Notes: generated by a model from the sequence alone, not told the origin. Positions 11,701 to 22,892 are shown, counted from the stretch's first letter. The stretch is 64,000 nt of DNA from Strobilurus pachycystidiatus (GCA_019915135.1 JAHLMK010000006.1:992001-1056000); one strand, 5' to 3'. Made by a program: numbers and translations.

Positions 11701-12643
11701 TGGCTCAAGGGATTCTTCAGTGCGTATGTGGAATGCAGCAACAGGAATGCAGATTAGAGAGCTTTTTGAACACACTGATGGGGTCACCTCAGTGGTCTTT
11801 TCTCCAGATGGTGCATATATTGTATCTGGCTCACGGAATCACTCAGTGCATATATGGGATGCAGCAACAGGAGTGCAGATGAGAGAGCTTTCTTGGCATA
11901 CTAGTATTGTCACCTCAGTGGTTTTTTCTTCAGACAGTGCATATATTGTATCTGGCTCATATGATGTATGTGTGTGGAATGCAGCAACAGGAGTGCAAAT
12001 TAGAAAGCTCTTTGGACACATTTATAAAGTCAACTCAGTGGCTTTTTCTCCAAATGGAGCACATATTGTATCTGGCTCAGATGATAATTCAGTGCGTGTG
12101 TGGGATGCAGCAACAGGAGAGCAGATTAGTGAGTTTTCTGGGCACACTGCCGAGGTCACCTCAGTGGCCTTTTCTTCAGATGGTGCACGCATTGTATCCG
12201 GCTCCGGAGATCAATCAGTGCGTGTGTGGGATGCAACAACAAGAGTGCAGATCAAAGAGCTTATGGGGCACACTGATCAGCCCACCTCAGTGATTTTTTC
12301 TTCAGATAGTGCACACATTGGATCAGGCTCGCAGGATCAATCAATGAATGCAACTAAGTGAGTAAAATATACTATTTTGTAAAGAACTATTGGCTGATAC
12401 TTCTTAAGTTGTCCAGATATTATCTTCCAGTTGAATCAATGGTCTGGTTGGATAACGGTACCTTTGATCTCTGATCACATTATGTGGCTTCCCTCAGAAA
12501 CTCACACTACACTTTTTACACCCAATACCAAAGTCATAATTTCTGCTAAAAGTCCTAGTACACATTTATCATTCTCTCTTGACTGTCTTGGAACTAATTG
12601 GACACGCTTTTATACACCACAGAATAGGGAACTAGTTCTGTAG
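8705..12643 (+). CDS. NLR-like STAND protein: helical domain, NACHT, WD40
   Basis: Fungal NOD-like receptor architecture, of the kind linked to non-self recognition and programmed cell death. Seven exons: 8705-8926, 8986-9122, 9176-9314, 9364-9411, 9460-10989, 11042-12357 and 12409-12643, all in phase; 1208 aa. Residues 1-200 form an alpha-helical N-terminus (PLKAAVGGIVAIMDINERMK, then LIDARDEITKMQNRG), resembling the four-helix/MLKL-like N-terminal domains of other basidiomycete NLRs. The NACHT domain follows with Walker A GLAGLGKTTIAYTI, Walker B VIIIDALDES and sensor-like LVTSRPEPEI. A helical linker leads to nine WD40 units and a C-terminal cap (GWITVPL, MWLPSE). Intron 4 (9412-9459) has a GC donor matching AG|GCAAGT, and the last intron uses an AAG acceptor. 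Codons are GC-rich up to about 10.1 kb and AT-rich after that. Function is inferred from architecture only. Confidence 0.9.
11261..12345 (+). repeat. WD40 repeat array, 126-base period
   Basis: Nine tandem units of 42 codons, starting at 11261, 11387, 11513 and onward, each with GHT, SVAFSPDG, IVSGS and VWDAATG landmarks. Units 1 to 3 are nearly identical at DNA level, including silent sites. Unit 6 is two codons short, and unit 9 has lost its VRVWD block, leaving DQSMNAT. High internal identity points to recent unit exchange or gene conversion. Confidence 0.95.
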
Positions 12644-13669
12644 TTTGCTAGGATACATGTTGTTAGTTTGATCAATATTTATTTGCTGAATTTTGACGCC
12701 ACAATGGTGACATTTTCTTTCTCCACCAACTGTGTACTCTGACTTTTCAGCCTGAGAATCCATGGGATTGAATCCAGAAGCTCTAATATACTATGCTAGC
12801 AAATTTCCATCTTCAATGAGCAGCTCATAGCGTGTCGGATGCAGCACTAATGGCACCGGCTGCATGAATGTATCATAAGCCCATGGCCAAAGGGATACCT
12901 GACAGGCAACATCAAACACTTGAGATGCCAAAACTCGGGTGTCTTCAGCAGCTTAATGTCAACAAGCCCTTTTCATAACCTTCACGTAGTCGTTTCTCCC
13001 ACCATTTATCCCCGCCACCCACCTCCTTACATCCCGTGCCGTCTAGACGCCTCTACGCCCCCCATCCTCTAACCAAGTCCCATGATTGATATTCACCAAC
13101 ACCGTCAGCTTGCTCTCCAGCCTCCGCTCATTTACACTCTATAGTGCATCATATCCGGTGGATTCTCCAGCGTCGCCTTGTTTGTGCCGCAGTCCCCACG
13201 TGTTTTGCTCTTCTCAAACAGGCTGTGGAGGTCCCTCATGTCCCGCCTCAGCACAAACACTGGTGCATCGGCTTTGTGGACTGGTGGGGAAGATGTGCAA
13301 TATGCCGGTGCAAATGCTGTCTTTGCGCACGTCTCCAACTCGCAACGGATGTCTTCTGCCAGATGCTTGGGATGGGAACTGAAAACGGAGTCCGTCAGCA
13401 CATGTCCCATGAGCACCGCGTCAAACTGCAACGTACCTTGGATATGCCGAAACCGTTACCAAAAAACATCCCACTGATCAGGCTTATGCCACTGCTGACC
13501 GTTGCAAAACACACAACAAACGGATTTCCAGTATGTGCATCACCGTCGCCGACCTTAGAGTAACACTCCTCGATGAAAGACGACATGTGAACGGCAGAGT
13601 CGGTCATGGCCCGTTGGGCGTTGCGGTGTGCGACGTAATGCGGCATGGATGAGGATGAGAGTTCGGGGA

Positions 13670-14426
13670 ATACTGTATGGGAGTGAATGCAGGCGATGTA
13701 ACGCGTAACGCGACCTCCATCGTATTGCCTATTTTGGGGTCCGTAATGCATAATGAGAGGTCCATCGTCAAGGCTTGGTGCGTTACTATTGCGCCACAAG
13801 TTTCTGGTGGTCAATTTGCCTTTTTTGCGGGTGAATTACATGATTTTGGAAATATGGTAGCAAACGGTGTATTGATCAAAAGGGACGCTACCTGACACCT
13901 TTTGTATCACATATTGGGCGACTGGCTACTCCATCGCCTATTTCTGCATGAGTGACGCATAACACGCCCTTCATCGCCAGGACCGATGATAACACCTATA
14001 AGAGGTTAGAATGGAATTTTCACCTTTGTGCAGAATTTGTCCGCATTTTTCTCGGCGGCTACGCCGCCAGATATGTCCGCATTTTGGGCTGACATGACCC
14101 TATCAGGCGCAAAATATCCCGATTTAGACATTTTTCGCCCGCCTGGAGCGTGACCACGTGCTCCCGCCCATTGTTCGCCCAAAATAGTATGCTCCAGCCT
14201 CACTCATTGATACTCATCCCTGAGTGTTGTCCGCATTTTGGGCTGACCTTGGGATCTCCGGGTCCCATTTGTCCGCATTCTGGGCCAACATTTCGGTCCA
14301 AAAGTCAAAAATTTGTCCGCATTTCCATTCTGACCTATCACAGGCATTATCATCGGTCCTTCATCGCCTCGTCTGGGGGCGTTACGACCCACGTGATTAT
14401 CGCCTCCATACACTCCCATACAGTAT
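13670..14426. repeat. Nested inverted repeats, possible non-autonomous element
   Basis: Outer arms: 13670-13700 (ATACTGTATGGGAGTG then ATG and AGGCGAT) matches the reverse complement of 14401-14426. Inner arms: 13979-14019 (AGGACCGATGATAA, then AGAATGGAA) matches the reverse complement of 14323-14360. The two pairs are nested, with imperfect identity. I found no clear target-site duplication or transposase. Confidence 0.6.
14038..14335 (+). repeat. Five copies of a TGTCCGCATTTTGGGCTGAC-like motif
   Basis: Copies start at about 14038, 14074, 14228, 14270 and 14314. The second and third are identical over TGTCCGCATTTTGGGCTGAC; the others keep TGTCCGCATT and diverge after it. They lie between the inner inverted-repeat arms, all in the same direction with uneven spacing. 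Confidence 0.75.
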
Positions 14427-15403
14427 AGACGATGAGGTACCGGGTCGTAGACTACGTTGTAGATGTCGTTTAGTCAAATGATCATGGGCCACAGGAGTAG
14501 ATTTGAACGTACCCAGACGGCGCGAAATGATGGTGTCCCATATTAGTGTGCACCATCACCTCCATCTTCCTGAGAGTCGGCTTGCAGATATTGGGGCCAC
14601 TGCTGCAGGTGAGGGGGGAGCGGGACAAGAAATAACAGAACGGCTACCAGGTTAAACCCACGTCAGGCCGAGAGGTGGATTGAGCCGTCGAAGAAGAGCA
14701 GGGGCGGACGACGATAACGCGCAGCAGGAGGTTGTGGGCGCGTAGTATTAAAATGGATGGCGAGGAGGTAGTAGGTGGTACCAAGGAGCGGGGCGCTCCG
14801 TCCAGCGACGAAGTAGAACGCGTCGGTGATGATGGCTCTGGGAAGAGTTAGGAGGGAAAAGGATGGTAATGAAAAGAATGACGCACAAGAATGGCGGGCA
14901 TGCCACAATGCCCGTATATTTGAGCGGCGTGCCAAAAGCGAGGCTACCGTCCGTAAGGTCCAGCGAGTAGGCTCGTGTGTTGCCAAGCGCGAGTCATCGA
15001 ATCCTGTATGGGGGTCGTGGAGGAAACGGTGGTCATAAAGAGAGGGTAGGACACGTCAGCAGCGTCAAAGACGGCACCGCAGGGTGCCATTCAAGTGCGG
15101 CGGGCGGGAGAGACGGGAGATACGCGTCGTCGACGAGCACCTTGTGGTGGACCGCGGGCAAGAGTAATAGCCCACCACGTCCAGATTTGCCGGCGGCATT
15201 GACGCCTTGTTCTCGCTCTCCTGCTCGCCTACTCACTAAAGATACCTTCCCCGCGCCCTGTATTACGCCGCCTGACTCTCTTCACAGTGTCCGTCTTCAC
15301 TGTTCTTCTCTGATCTATGGTAAATATGAATGTCATGTTCAACTTACACCGCGTCTTCTACCACATTATTTAAATAGGTACAGATCCTCATACATCTAAA
15401 TGA

Positions 15404-17870
15404 TCAGAGCCTCGTATCCTCCGGCAACTCTCTCAGGGCTTGCCGCACGCCCAGGTCGCTCAGAACGTCTTCCGCGCCACCCAAAAGCGCGTCGAAGGGA
15501 ACGGTGCGATGATACTGGAAGAGTTGAGCGAGCAACAGCAAGCATATAAACGCAGACACGTACATGCTCTATGAGTTTCCCCATACCTCCCTGGGTGATA
15601 CCGCGCCCGCCGAAGATCTGGACGGCATCTCTGGCGGTGTCTTGCGCACAGGACGTTGAGTAGCTTTTCAAGAAAGCGATTTGGCTGTGAAGATCACGGT
15701 GAGTGTGCCTTCGAATTGATGCAGTGACTACTCACCCAGCGAGTTTGCTCGCTTGTTGCCTGTAAGACTAAAGACAACAGCCATTAGGAAGAGCTGAGAA
15801 CCTTCAAATGCTGGCACCATACCATGTTGCACATCTGGTATGTGATATTCTCAAGCCAGTTTTGCACGCCTGAGAGAAGGGTTTGTTGATGTCAAGGCCA
15901 CCGGTCAAGATCGAGACTTACTCTCCGTTTGAGATATCATGGCAGCCATCTTGTTTCGAATGACGGCTTGGGCATTGAGCGGTCGTCCAAACGCCTTTCT
16001 CTGACTCGTCCACCTGTGGGCTTGATTGAGCTAGGGTTCTGTCTAGTTTTGATCACACTTTCTTACTGGAGGCATGCATCAGCTGGAAGTCCTATTAGTC
16101 CCATTCCGAGTCAGAAGTACTGTTTTTACTTACTGACACTCCGCTGGCTGCGAGCAGAGGAGCAGCACATGACCCAGCGCTCGTGGTTGAAATTGCTGGC
16201 AACACCCACATTTGAGTCGCGTCCGGAGGAGACGGTCGATCGTCTCACCTAAGCATGACGAAAATCCCTCCACCCTCCTCTCCGAGCGTGTTCCCAACAG
16301 GCACCCTAACGTTATCAAAGGTGACGAAGCCCGTCCCCGCAGCGCTCGAGTAGCTCGTCTTGATCGGACGCGTCTCGACGCCTTCTCCCCGCTCTACAAG
16401 GATGACAGTGAATCCATCTTCGGTCTTACATCCAACAGTGAAGTAATCAGAGAATCTGTCACCAGTCAGGATTTGGGCACCTTCGGGAGAAGAAATGAAA
16501 GACTAACGTCGCGTTGGTGATCCACTTCTTCGTTCCTTGTTGAAGGAATCATAATCAGAGCGAATGGCGCGGGCGAGATATTGATGTACATACCGTTGAT
16601 GATCCATTCCTTGCCATCTTCGCTCTTAACCGCCGTGGTCTGCAAGCCCATCACATCACTTCCTGCATGTGCCTCTGACACTGCCAGACATATGAACTTT
16701 TTGGCGGTGAAGATATCAGGCAGAAGCCTCGCTTTGAGTTCATCACTTCCAAAGTTTAGAACCGGAGGTAGACCGATGACAGCTCCGCTCAAAAGACCTG
16801 GATGCGATGAAAGTTGACGAAACGTGTAGTATGAGGTAGATAACTCGCACCATCGCCGTATCCACGAGCATTGCACCTTGATATCTCTTGTGTCACGATC
16901 AACTGGAAAGGTTTGACTCAGAGATTGTGAAGGCGTGAGGAAGATACCTCGTGAAAGTAGTCGAATTCTTCAGGTTTGACGATGCCGCCCATCAATTTGC
17001 GACCTTGCAGATGCTTTCCGGGTCCTAAACGCATGGCGTGGAGTTCCAGTTCGCTGTGATTTATATCATGATCAATGGGCTTTGACCAGAACGAACTCAA
17101 CGTCTCTACTCACGACATCTTGTCAAGAAGAGACTGGGAGGGCCGTTTACCATCGTCTTCGTGCAGCTTAAAGCTCATCATTGCACATGGCGAAGGCTTG
17201 TTGAAACAAACGACATACCTGGGCATCGGGAGTGATGAATTCATCCACAAATTTACGCAGTTCTCTCTGGAGCTGACGATGATTCTGGACGCGTGTAAAA
17301 GATGATCAAGGAACGCGTCGAAGATAGCAGGGCGGGAGGGAGTCGGACTGACCTGGGTAAAGTAGGGGCTGAAGAAGCCGGGGGTCAGCCATGTTGGCTC
17401 GCCATAGGGCACCCCGCTGAGTTCACCGAATGCGCGCGCACGGATGGGAGGCTCTTCCCCAGCGACTGAGCCTATGATGAGGCGTTTGTATTGTGGTTTG
17501 TCGATGACTTCCGTGAGGTGAAGGCTGAAGAAGGTCTCTGTTGCGTCTTGACCGGCTGGGAGGGATCAGAAGTCGTTGTTGGGACAAGTGCTGGAGCCGT
17601 ACCGACTTCCTCGTCCAGAAGGACGGTTGCACCTCCAGGATGCATGTCCTTGAATCGCGTCAAGTTGTAGACCTTGGCATTGACGATAACCCACTGCGCG
17701 TGTTCAGCGCAATATCAGTCTCGTTTCGCGATAGGTACGTACTAAATCGTCGGCTTTGTTGTGCTATTCATGGGAAGAGGTCAGGCAACACTTGTCGTGT
17801 AGAATAAGACAGTGGGACGCACTTTCGCTACCTCCTCCTTGGTATACTGCTTCGATTCTGTAGAAGCCAT
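15404..17870 (-). CDS. Cytochrome b5 / acyl-CoA dehydrogenase fusion
   Basis: Flavoprotein expected to make an alpha,beta double bond in an acyl-CoA, with a fused cytochrome b5 electron domain, a combination known in fungi. About 18 short exons on the minus strand, all joinable in phase, from ATG 17870 to TGA 15404. Residues 1-90 form the b5 domain, with heme His in MHPGGATVLL and a second His in FFSLHLTEV. The dehydrogenase part follows: GYGDGLLSGAVIGLPP, the substrate/FAD loop CLAVSEAHAGSDVMGL, EWIINGTKKWITNATFSDYF, the linker TLGEEGGGIFVML, the helix WTSQRKAFGRPL and the C-terminal DAVQIFGGRGITQGGMGKLI, then HRTVPFDALLGGAEDVL. No mitochondrial or peroxisomal signal is evident; the last residues are not SKL. 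An uncommon point is a small 25-base exon near 16.1 kb that gives a divergent stretch (LPADACLQ) just before WTSQRKAFG. Confidence 0.9.
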
Positions 17871-19558
17871 TTGGAAGGACAATGATGGGGAGATGTAAGA
17901 TTAATGGCCAACTATTTAAGTTAGCCGAATGCGCGTTGGCGCCCCACAACGCACGGGGCAGAGTGAGATTGAATGTGATTCAGATGCGCTGATTGGATCC
18001 GGCCCGCGGCTTATCCGAGCTCTTCGACGCGGGGTTGGTTATACGCCGCCCAAGCTGAGAAAAGTCCAGCACTCAGTACGCAGTAAAAAGCTCGCGAGAG
18101 TCGGATTTACTTGAATGTACATACAGCACACATGCTGCTGAGCCGATCGCGCTCGACGCTGAGACAGGCCCGGGTCGGATGTAAACAGCTGTCAATCAAT
18201 CAATCAATAAATACACGGCACGGACCCTGCAGGATCGCCGGACGCAGCGTAGAGTACGGTCAACTCCTCTTATGTACCAAATGACCATCATCCTGTCTTC
18301 TTGAAGGCATCGCCGTGTCTCTTCCTCAGCTGCATGCCATGCTGCCACTAGAATGCAGATCACAGGGCGCACCCCCATATGCATTATGAGAAAACGCTAG
18401 TATGGTACGCCCTGTCACCGTTGCCCAATGATTTCGTAGGGCCTCCCTAGACCCGCCTCTTTTCCACAGCGCTCCGTCGCTCTTTATTCCCAAGGCGCGG
18501 CGTGCCTGATCTGCAATAGTATCAGGTACTAGCAAGCATACGATCGCTCGTCACTGAGTCGCACTGCCAACGCCTCGACTTCATCCTCAAGTCCAGTCAA
18601 TCTCGCGTGGTCCGCCTCACACTCGGACAATGGATCAGCGCGTTGCCATGCTCTAGTATCCTAGGAGATCTTTCGTACATCGGTGTTCAATCTCGTGGAA
18701 CTGGCTAGTAGCCCACACCCCATTTCACTGACAGTACACCCGCACAGTCCCCAGTCGCTCTGGCTCGCGCAACAGATTCAGTGTCTCTTTGTAAGTGGTC
18801 TTACTACCTAACAAGAATCACGGTCATCGTACTACAGCAGGTCCAAACCAGCCTCGGTGCCGTATGTTTGTCCAGAGGGCTGTTTATCGGCTGCTCTTTG
18901 ACGTCAACTAAGACGCACTTGACATTCTGGTTGTAGCCATACCGCCTGGAGCCTGCGATGTTTAGAAAACAAGGCTGGGCCAGCTCTTTGTGGTCTACCT
19001 GATTCTTCTGCGCACTTGCGCCACATCTGAAATGTTCTGTCATACGTATCGATCCGTCAGCATGACAGGAGCGATTTCGATTCGCTTTACTGCAAGACGT
19101 ACATAACCAAGAAGATGTGATTTGCAGTTCAACAGTTGGACGTGAGTCTTGCCGATGGACTCTTCTCATAGCCAGTTGTTTGATACCGATTGCTCTACTG
19201 CACTATCTATCTAAGCGGATACAGCCCGAGACCGGCTTGAACTTCTGAACGCGATGACTCCTCTTTCAGTCGGTGCAAATTTCTGCAAAATAAAGTGCTC
19301 TCCTGTAATTGTTCGCAATTTGCAAAGCCCAAATATTTTCTGAGGCCATAGTTCCAGGGCGGAACTATAGTTTTATTAAGGAACGTTTGTTCAGTAACTC
19401 TGCTCAAGATTCAGTTCATCTTTCAACACGGTCAAAGAACCGACAGCGAGCAACACATTGGAATCGGGGCCGAGGCGCCGAACGCTGTTGATCATCAGCG
19501 TTGTGCGTAAATAAAGAGCTTTGCTTCACTTCCATCATCAGCAAGCGTTGGCAGCACG
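17871..19558. other. Intergenic, 1.7 kb
   Basis: No gene supported. It contains a short (CAAT)n run near 18190 and several short open frames without domains. The 3' end (19440-19558) probably holds the promoter of the COA6-like gene. Confidence 0.35.
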
Positions 19559-19928
19559 ATGTGGTGGCCGTTCTCGTCAAAAAGCACCGCGGAAAAGTAC
19601 ACAGAGAGTGCTCCGACCCGGCAGGACCGTCAACAATGCTGGGACTCACGCGACGCGTACTTTGCCTGTCTGGACCGTGTCGGGGTGGTCAAAGCCGGCG
19701 AAGAAGGTCCAGACGCGTGCCGGAAAGATGCAGATGCATACAAAACAAACTGTGCACAGAGTTGGGTGTGTAACTTTTCTCAGTTGCATCACCGTCTCAC
19801 TGAAAGATGGCCATGTGGCGTCTGTTCAGATCGAATACTTCAACCAAAGAAGAGTGATTGCCGACGCACAAAAACAGAGACTTGCGCAGGCCAAGACAGT
19901 CACACAAGCGGAAAATGCCAAGCGATGA
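19559..19928 (+). CDS. COA6: Cytochrome c oxidase assembly factor 6-like
   Basis: Small twin-cysteine protein of the mitochondrial intermembrane space that helps copper delivery to Cox2 during complex IV assembly. Two exons, 19559-19765 and 19830-19928; 101 aa. The cysteine pairs are CWDSRDAYFAC (CX9C) and CRKDADAYKTNC (CX10C), the spacing typical of COA6. Next come WIEYFNQRRV and a charged C-terminal helix. The N-terminus (MWWPFSSKS) has no cleavable presequence, as expected for Mia40 substrates. A COX6B paralogue is less likely because of the CX10C spacing. Two other small mitochondrial-protein genes lie within 3.3 kb downstream on the same strand. Confidence 0.9.
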
Positions 19929-20428
19929 ACTACGGTACACGCCGCACGTATATACTTCTCTCAATGTCTTACAACTCAAATGACAATCTCGGCGCTTAGG
20001 ACCCGCCTACTCACGCTATCATCGGCTTGATATCGCTGTCATGACTATGGATAGCCAGTGCTGTCTCTATACACACCCCTCTCCCCTCAAACCCGACCAC
20101 ACTTCACGAGATGTATCATTCGTGGTTGATATCGATGTAGATGATCAGCCGTGAATGATGAAGCAGTAAATCTTCATGTCAGTGCAGGTGCTGATGTTGT
20201 GATGCAGTGTCGTTCCCTGAATGAATGGTTTTCATTTTGGACATGTCAGACCTAGACGCTGACGCTGACTACAATTGCCTGGTATCCGAGTCGGGGTATA
20301 GCGTGCCTTGCCTGCTGGGACCGAAGACCATATTCCAGGAGCGAAGTCATCTGCTTCCATTCTCATTGGCTGCCCTGCTTCGGTGAGTCTCAAGTGCACC
20401 GATCAGTGTTCATTTGCTTCACTTGAGC

Positions 20429-20436
20429 TATATAAA
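20429..20436 (+). promoter_or_regulatory. TATA box candidate
   Basis: TATATAAA lies 89 bases upstream of the ATG at 20525, a plausible core promoter position. Confidence 0.45.
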
Positions 20437-20524
20437 TGACGATGATATATCGTAAAAGTCATCGCCACTCTGGTGATCATCAGCCGCCCCTTCGCTTATA
20501 ACATCTTGTGTTGTTCTCACTAGC

Positions 20525-21392
20525 ATGTCCACACAGAATCAGAACGCCCTTCCATCTGCAATGCAATCTACGCGCGAAAAATTTGCAGGCTACTCAGATT
20601 TCTTCGCTTCTGGCTTTCGGGCAGTGCTTCGGCGCACAAGCATCACTCGAGCGCCTCCCTCAATTGCCTCCCCAAGCGGAAATCCCGTACCGTCGTCATC
20701 ATCTGTACCGAAGCGCCTCCGACGCCTTTCGCTGTGCACCGTGTCGCCGACATATGACGCAGTCGCTGACGAGAAGCGGACAAGACGCACTTCCTTCATG
20801 GAATTCTCAACGACACTCGTGGACAAACTTGCTGCAGTAGCCAGCGAGGTCCCGCGCTCTTCTCCAAGACGAAGATCCTCACGCAGAACTACCACCACCA
20901 CCACCACCACTACAAAACCTCGGGCAGACGTCTGGATCACAGATGGAGAAATGACACCCCTCTGGTAAGCGCGCTCCTTTTCCACGTCCGATAGTCCCGC
21001 TGATACTATTGGTCATTCCTAGCCAAACGGACTTGAATGTGCCCCCATTCCAAACAATCGACCCATTCACGTCGTCCCCGGAGGCGAAGTCCATTTTCAT
21101 AGATCTTTCCGAGACACAGACATGGCAGAGGGAGTCATTTCTATCTTTATCGGACGGGTCTGTCGCCAGTCTCACCCCCACCCCTCCTCCTCCGAGGCGC
21201 ACGATGTCTCTGCCTCCGTCGGCTACCCGCTACTCCACACCAATCAGGAGGGATAGAGATACTCTATATTTCCCGTGGGTGGAGGAGGACGAGGAAGAAA
21301 TCTGGATACGGCATACAGAGGACGACGTTGAGGATCCTGCCAATCATATTGATTGGCGACAGTTTCATGTGGATGTTCTGTTGGTTGAGTGA
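20525..21392 (+). CDS. Orphan Ser/Thr/Arg-rich protein
   Basis: Two exons, 20525-20964 and 21023-21392; 269 aa. I do not recognise it. It is basic and low in complexity in the first half (RRTSIT, KRLRRLS and RRTSF are possible kinase sites), with a run of nine Thr at about residue 120. The second half has a Pro-rich stretch (TPTPPPPRR) and an acidic C-terminus (WVEEDEEEIW, DDVEDPANHIDW). It has no signal peptide or membrane span and looks mostly disordered. Evidence that it is real: a good in-phase intron, an open frame on both sides and a TATA box upstream. Confidence 0.65.
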
Positions 21393-22042
21393 TGATGAGT
21401 AGGGTAGACGATTTGAGGTTCGAGACCGATAACTTATTCCGTATTTGCGTAGCACCACAAAATTAATGTAGACTTTGACAAATTCCAAATTCAATTCTAT
21501 GGTATGTACGGAGTCAGATCTATCTAATCTCAAAGGAATGGGCGCGCGCGTATGACACTGGCGGAAGTCATACTCATGGTACGAACATTGACAAAGAACA
21601 GAGACGTTCACTACATCCAACTGAGTTCAGAGAGGTCTAGACTACACTGCGAAATACCCCGTTCAGCATGTGCCGTGTAGGTGGATCAATTTGTTGAACA
21701 GCGTCGATTGTCCAATTGGGTCGACTGATTACTACCCGACACGCACTTTCTGAGACTTGTTCAAAAGTTGTTCTGCGATTGGAGTTCGATCGCGGGCTCA
21801 TGATCAACACTTGTCAACAACGCGACCTTTCCTTTTGATCATCTACCGCATCGCCCGTCCAACACATGGATACGAAGCAATTGCCGTTGCACGAACACCA
21901 TACTTACAACACTCTCGGTTATCCTTGTGGATCCCTGATATGACCGGCGTCCAGTTCACCCTGAACTCTTCATCGATACTGGCCCCGTCTCGACTCTAGT
22001 CTCGACTTGTCTGGCTACACTGTTATGATATAGGTTTCTCTG

Positions 22043-22050
22043 TATATAAA
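22043..22050 (+). promoter_or_regulatory. TATA box of the COX8-like gene
   Basis: TATATAAA lies 38 bases upstream of the ATG at 22088, so the leader must be short. Confidence 0.6.
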
Positions 22051-22087
22051 GGACTGGACCGCTCGCGAGTCGCTACCATCACCTATC

Positions 22088-22454
22088 ATGCTCGCATCCA
22101 CACGCCCCCAACAGCTCCCTCACCAGATTCCGAGTCAGAGGCGAGGCTACATCTGGGTTCCATCAACCGTCAAACCTCTTGCGAACACCGAGGTAGGGCT
22201 TCTTGTTCTCGTCAACGAACCGCTTTTGAATGAAGATCACACATAACAGCATATGCCGTTCAAATTCCCTATACGGACTGCGGCTGCACCGGGCTTTGCT
22301 GTCAAGTTTGGGGCGATGTTTGCTGTTGGGCTGTTCCTTCCCGTCATCGCTGTGTCATGGCAATGGTTCGTGTCTCGACAAGCACCTCCACTTCCACTTT
22401 CTTGTCTCATTGGGACATTACAGGTACAAGCCAGGTGGACTCAAGAACCCATAG
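22088..22454 (+). CDS. COX8: Cytochrome c oxidase subunit VIIc/COX8-like
   Basis: Small single-span subunit of mitochondrial complex IV. Three exons, 22088-22192, 22250-22365 and 22424-22454; 83 aa. Residues 1-34 are a basic, hydroxylated presequence (MLASTRPQQLPHQIPSQRRG). The mature part has the family signature HMPFKFPIRTAAAPGFAVKF, one membrane helix (MFAVGLFLPVIAVSWQW) and a short tail, KPGGLKNP. Length and order match fungal COX8/animal COX7C. With the COA6-like gene 2.2 kb upstream this gives two complex IV genes in a row. Confidence 0.88.
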
Positions 22455-22892
22455 AATCACGCCACCCACCGTTCGTGTAGATGAACTAGACAGCCCTCTC
22501 CCTGCGTGGATGATCAGAGTCTTTTACACTTGATAGAAGTACACACGGAAGCTCCAAATTGTATCATACATCCACTGATAGGCCAGATCTATAGTAACTA
22601 CACCTAGACCGTGCATCACACTGGCAGGTTCAAGTCGACAATCCGGGAAATGGTCCGAGTTTGAAACTCCCAACGCACAGTGCATTGACTGTCTACGACG
22701 GAGGACTGACACAAAGGGCTTAGTCTGAATGCGATACTGAGACAGAAATATAAAGCCCAAGCTACTTAGGTTCAAGGCAGGATAAAGGTGTTATCGCTTG
22801 GGCTCGAACCCACAAGCGGCAATTGCCGCGAGGACATGACTGCCGGATGTTGACGTTATTTCAAATTGGCTCTTTACATACACTCGACGACC

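Larger units (their letters stand above)
12644..15403. other. Gene-poor region with repeats
   Basis: I cannot support an intact gene. On the minus strand, 13814-13432 and then 13431-13132 read as two long open stretches in different frames (MTDSAVHMSSFIEECYSKVG-like, then FDAVLMGHVLTDSVF), as if one decayed gene had shifted frame near 13432. A third minus stretch at 14986-14663 has hydrophobic segments but no recognised domain. Inverted repeats and a repeated 20-base motif lie at 13.67-14.44 kb. The region looks like degenerate element or pseudogene sequence. Confidence 0.4.

Noticed and set aside
12358..12408. Suspected frameshift at the C-terminus of the NLR gene
   Set aside because: Using the AAG acceptor at 12408 joins the WD40 part in frame to the expected GWITVPL cap, so no frameshift is needed.
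14663..14986. Hydrophobic minus-strand frame, first thought to resemble a GPI mannosyltransferase fragment
   Set aside because: The likeness rests on a few scattered residues; the catalytic DxD region and surrounding exons are missing.
18190..18210. (CAAT)n tract
   Set aside because: Short simple repeat of only four or so units; no function implied.
22785..22875. tRNA-like B-box on the minus strand (GTGGGTTCGAGCCCA)
   Set aside because: The T-loop text is good, but the stem pairs poorly and no 5' acceptor strand complements the 3' end; no full cloverleaf could be drawn.
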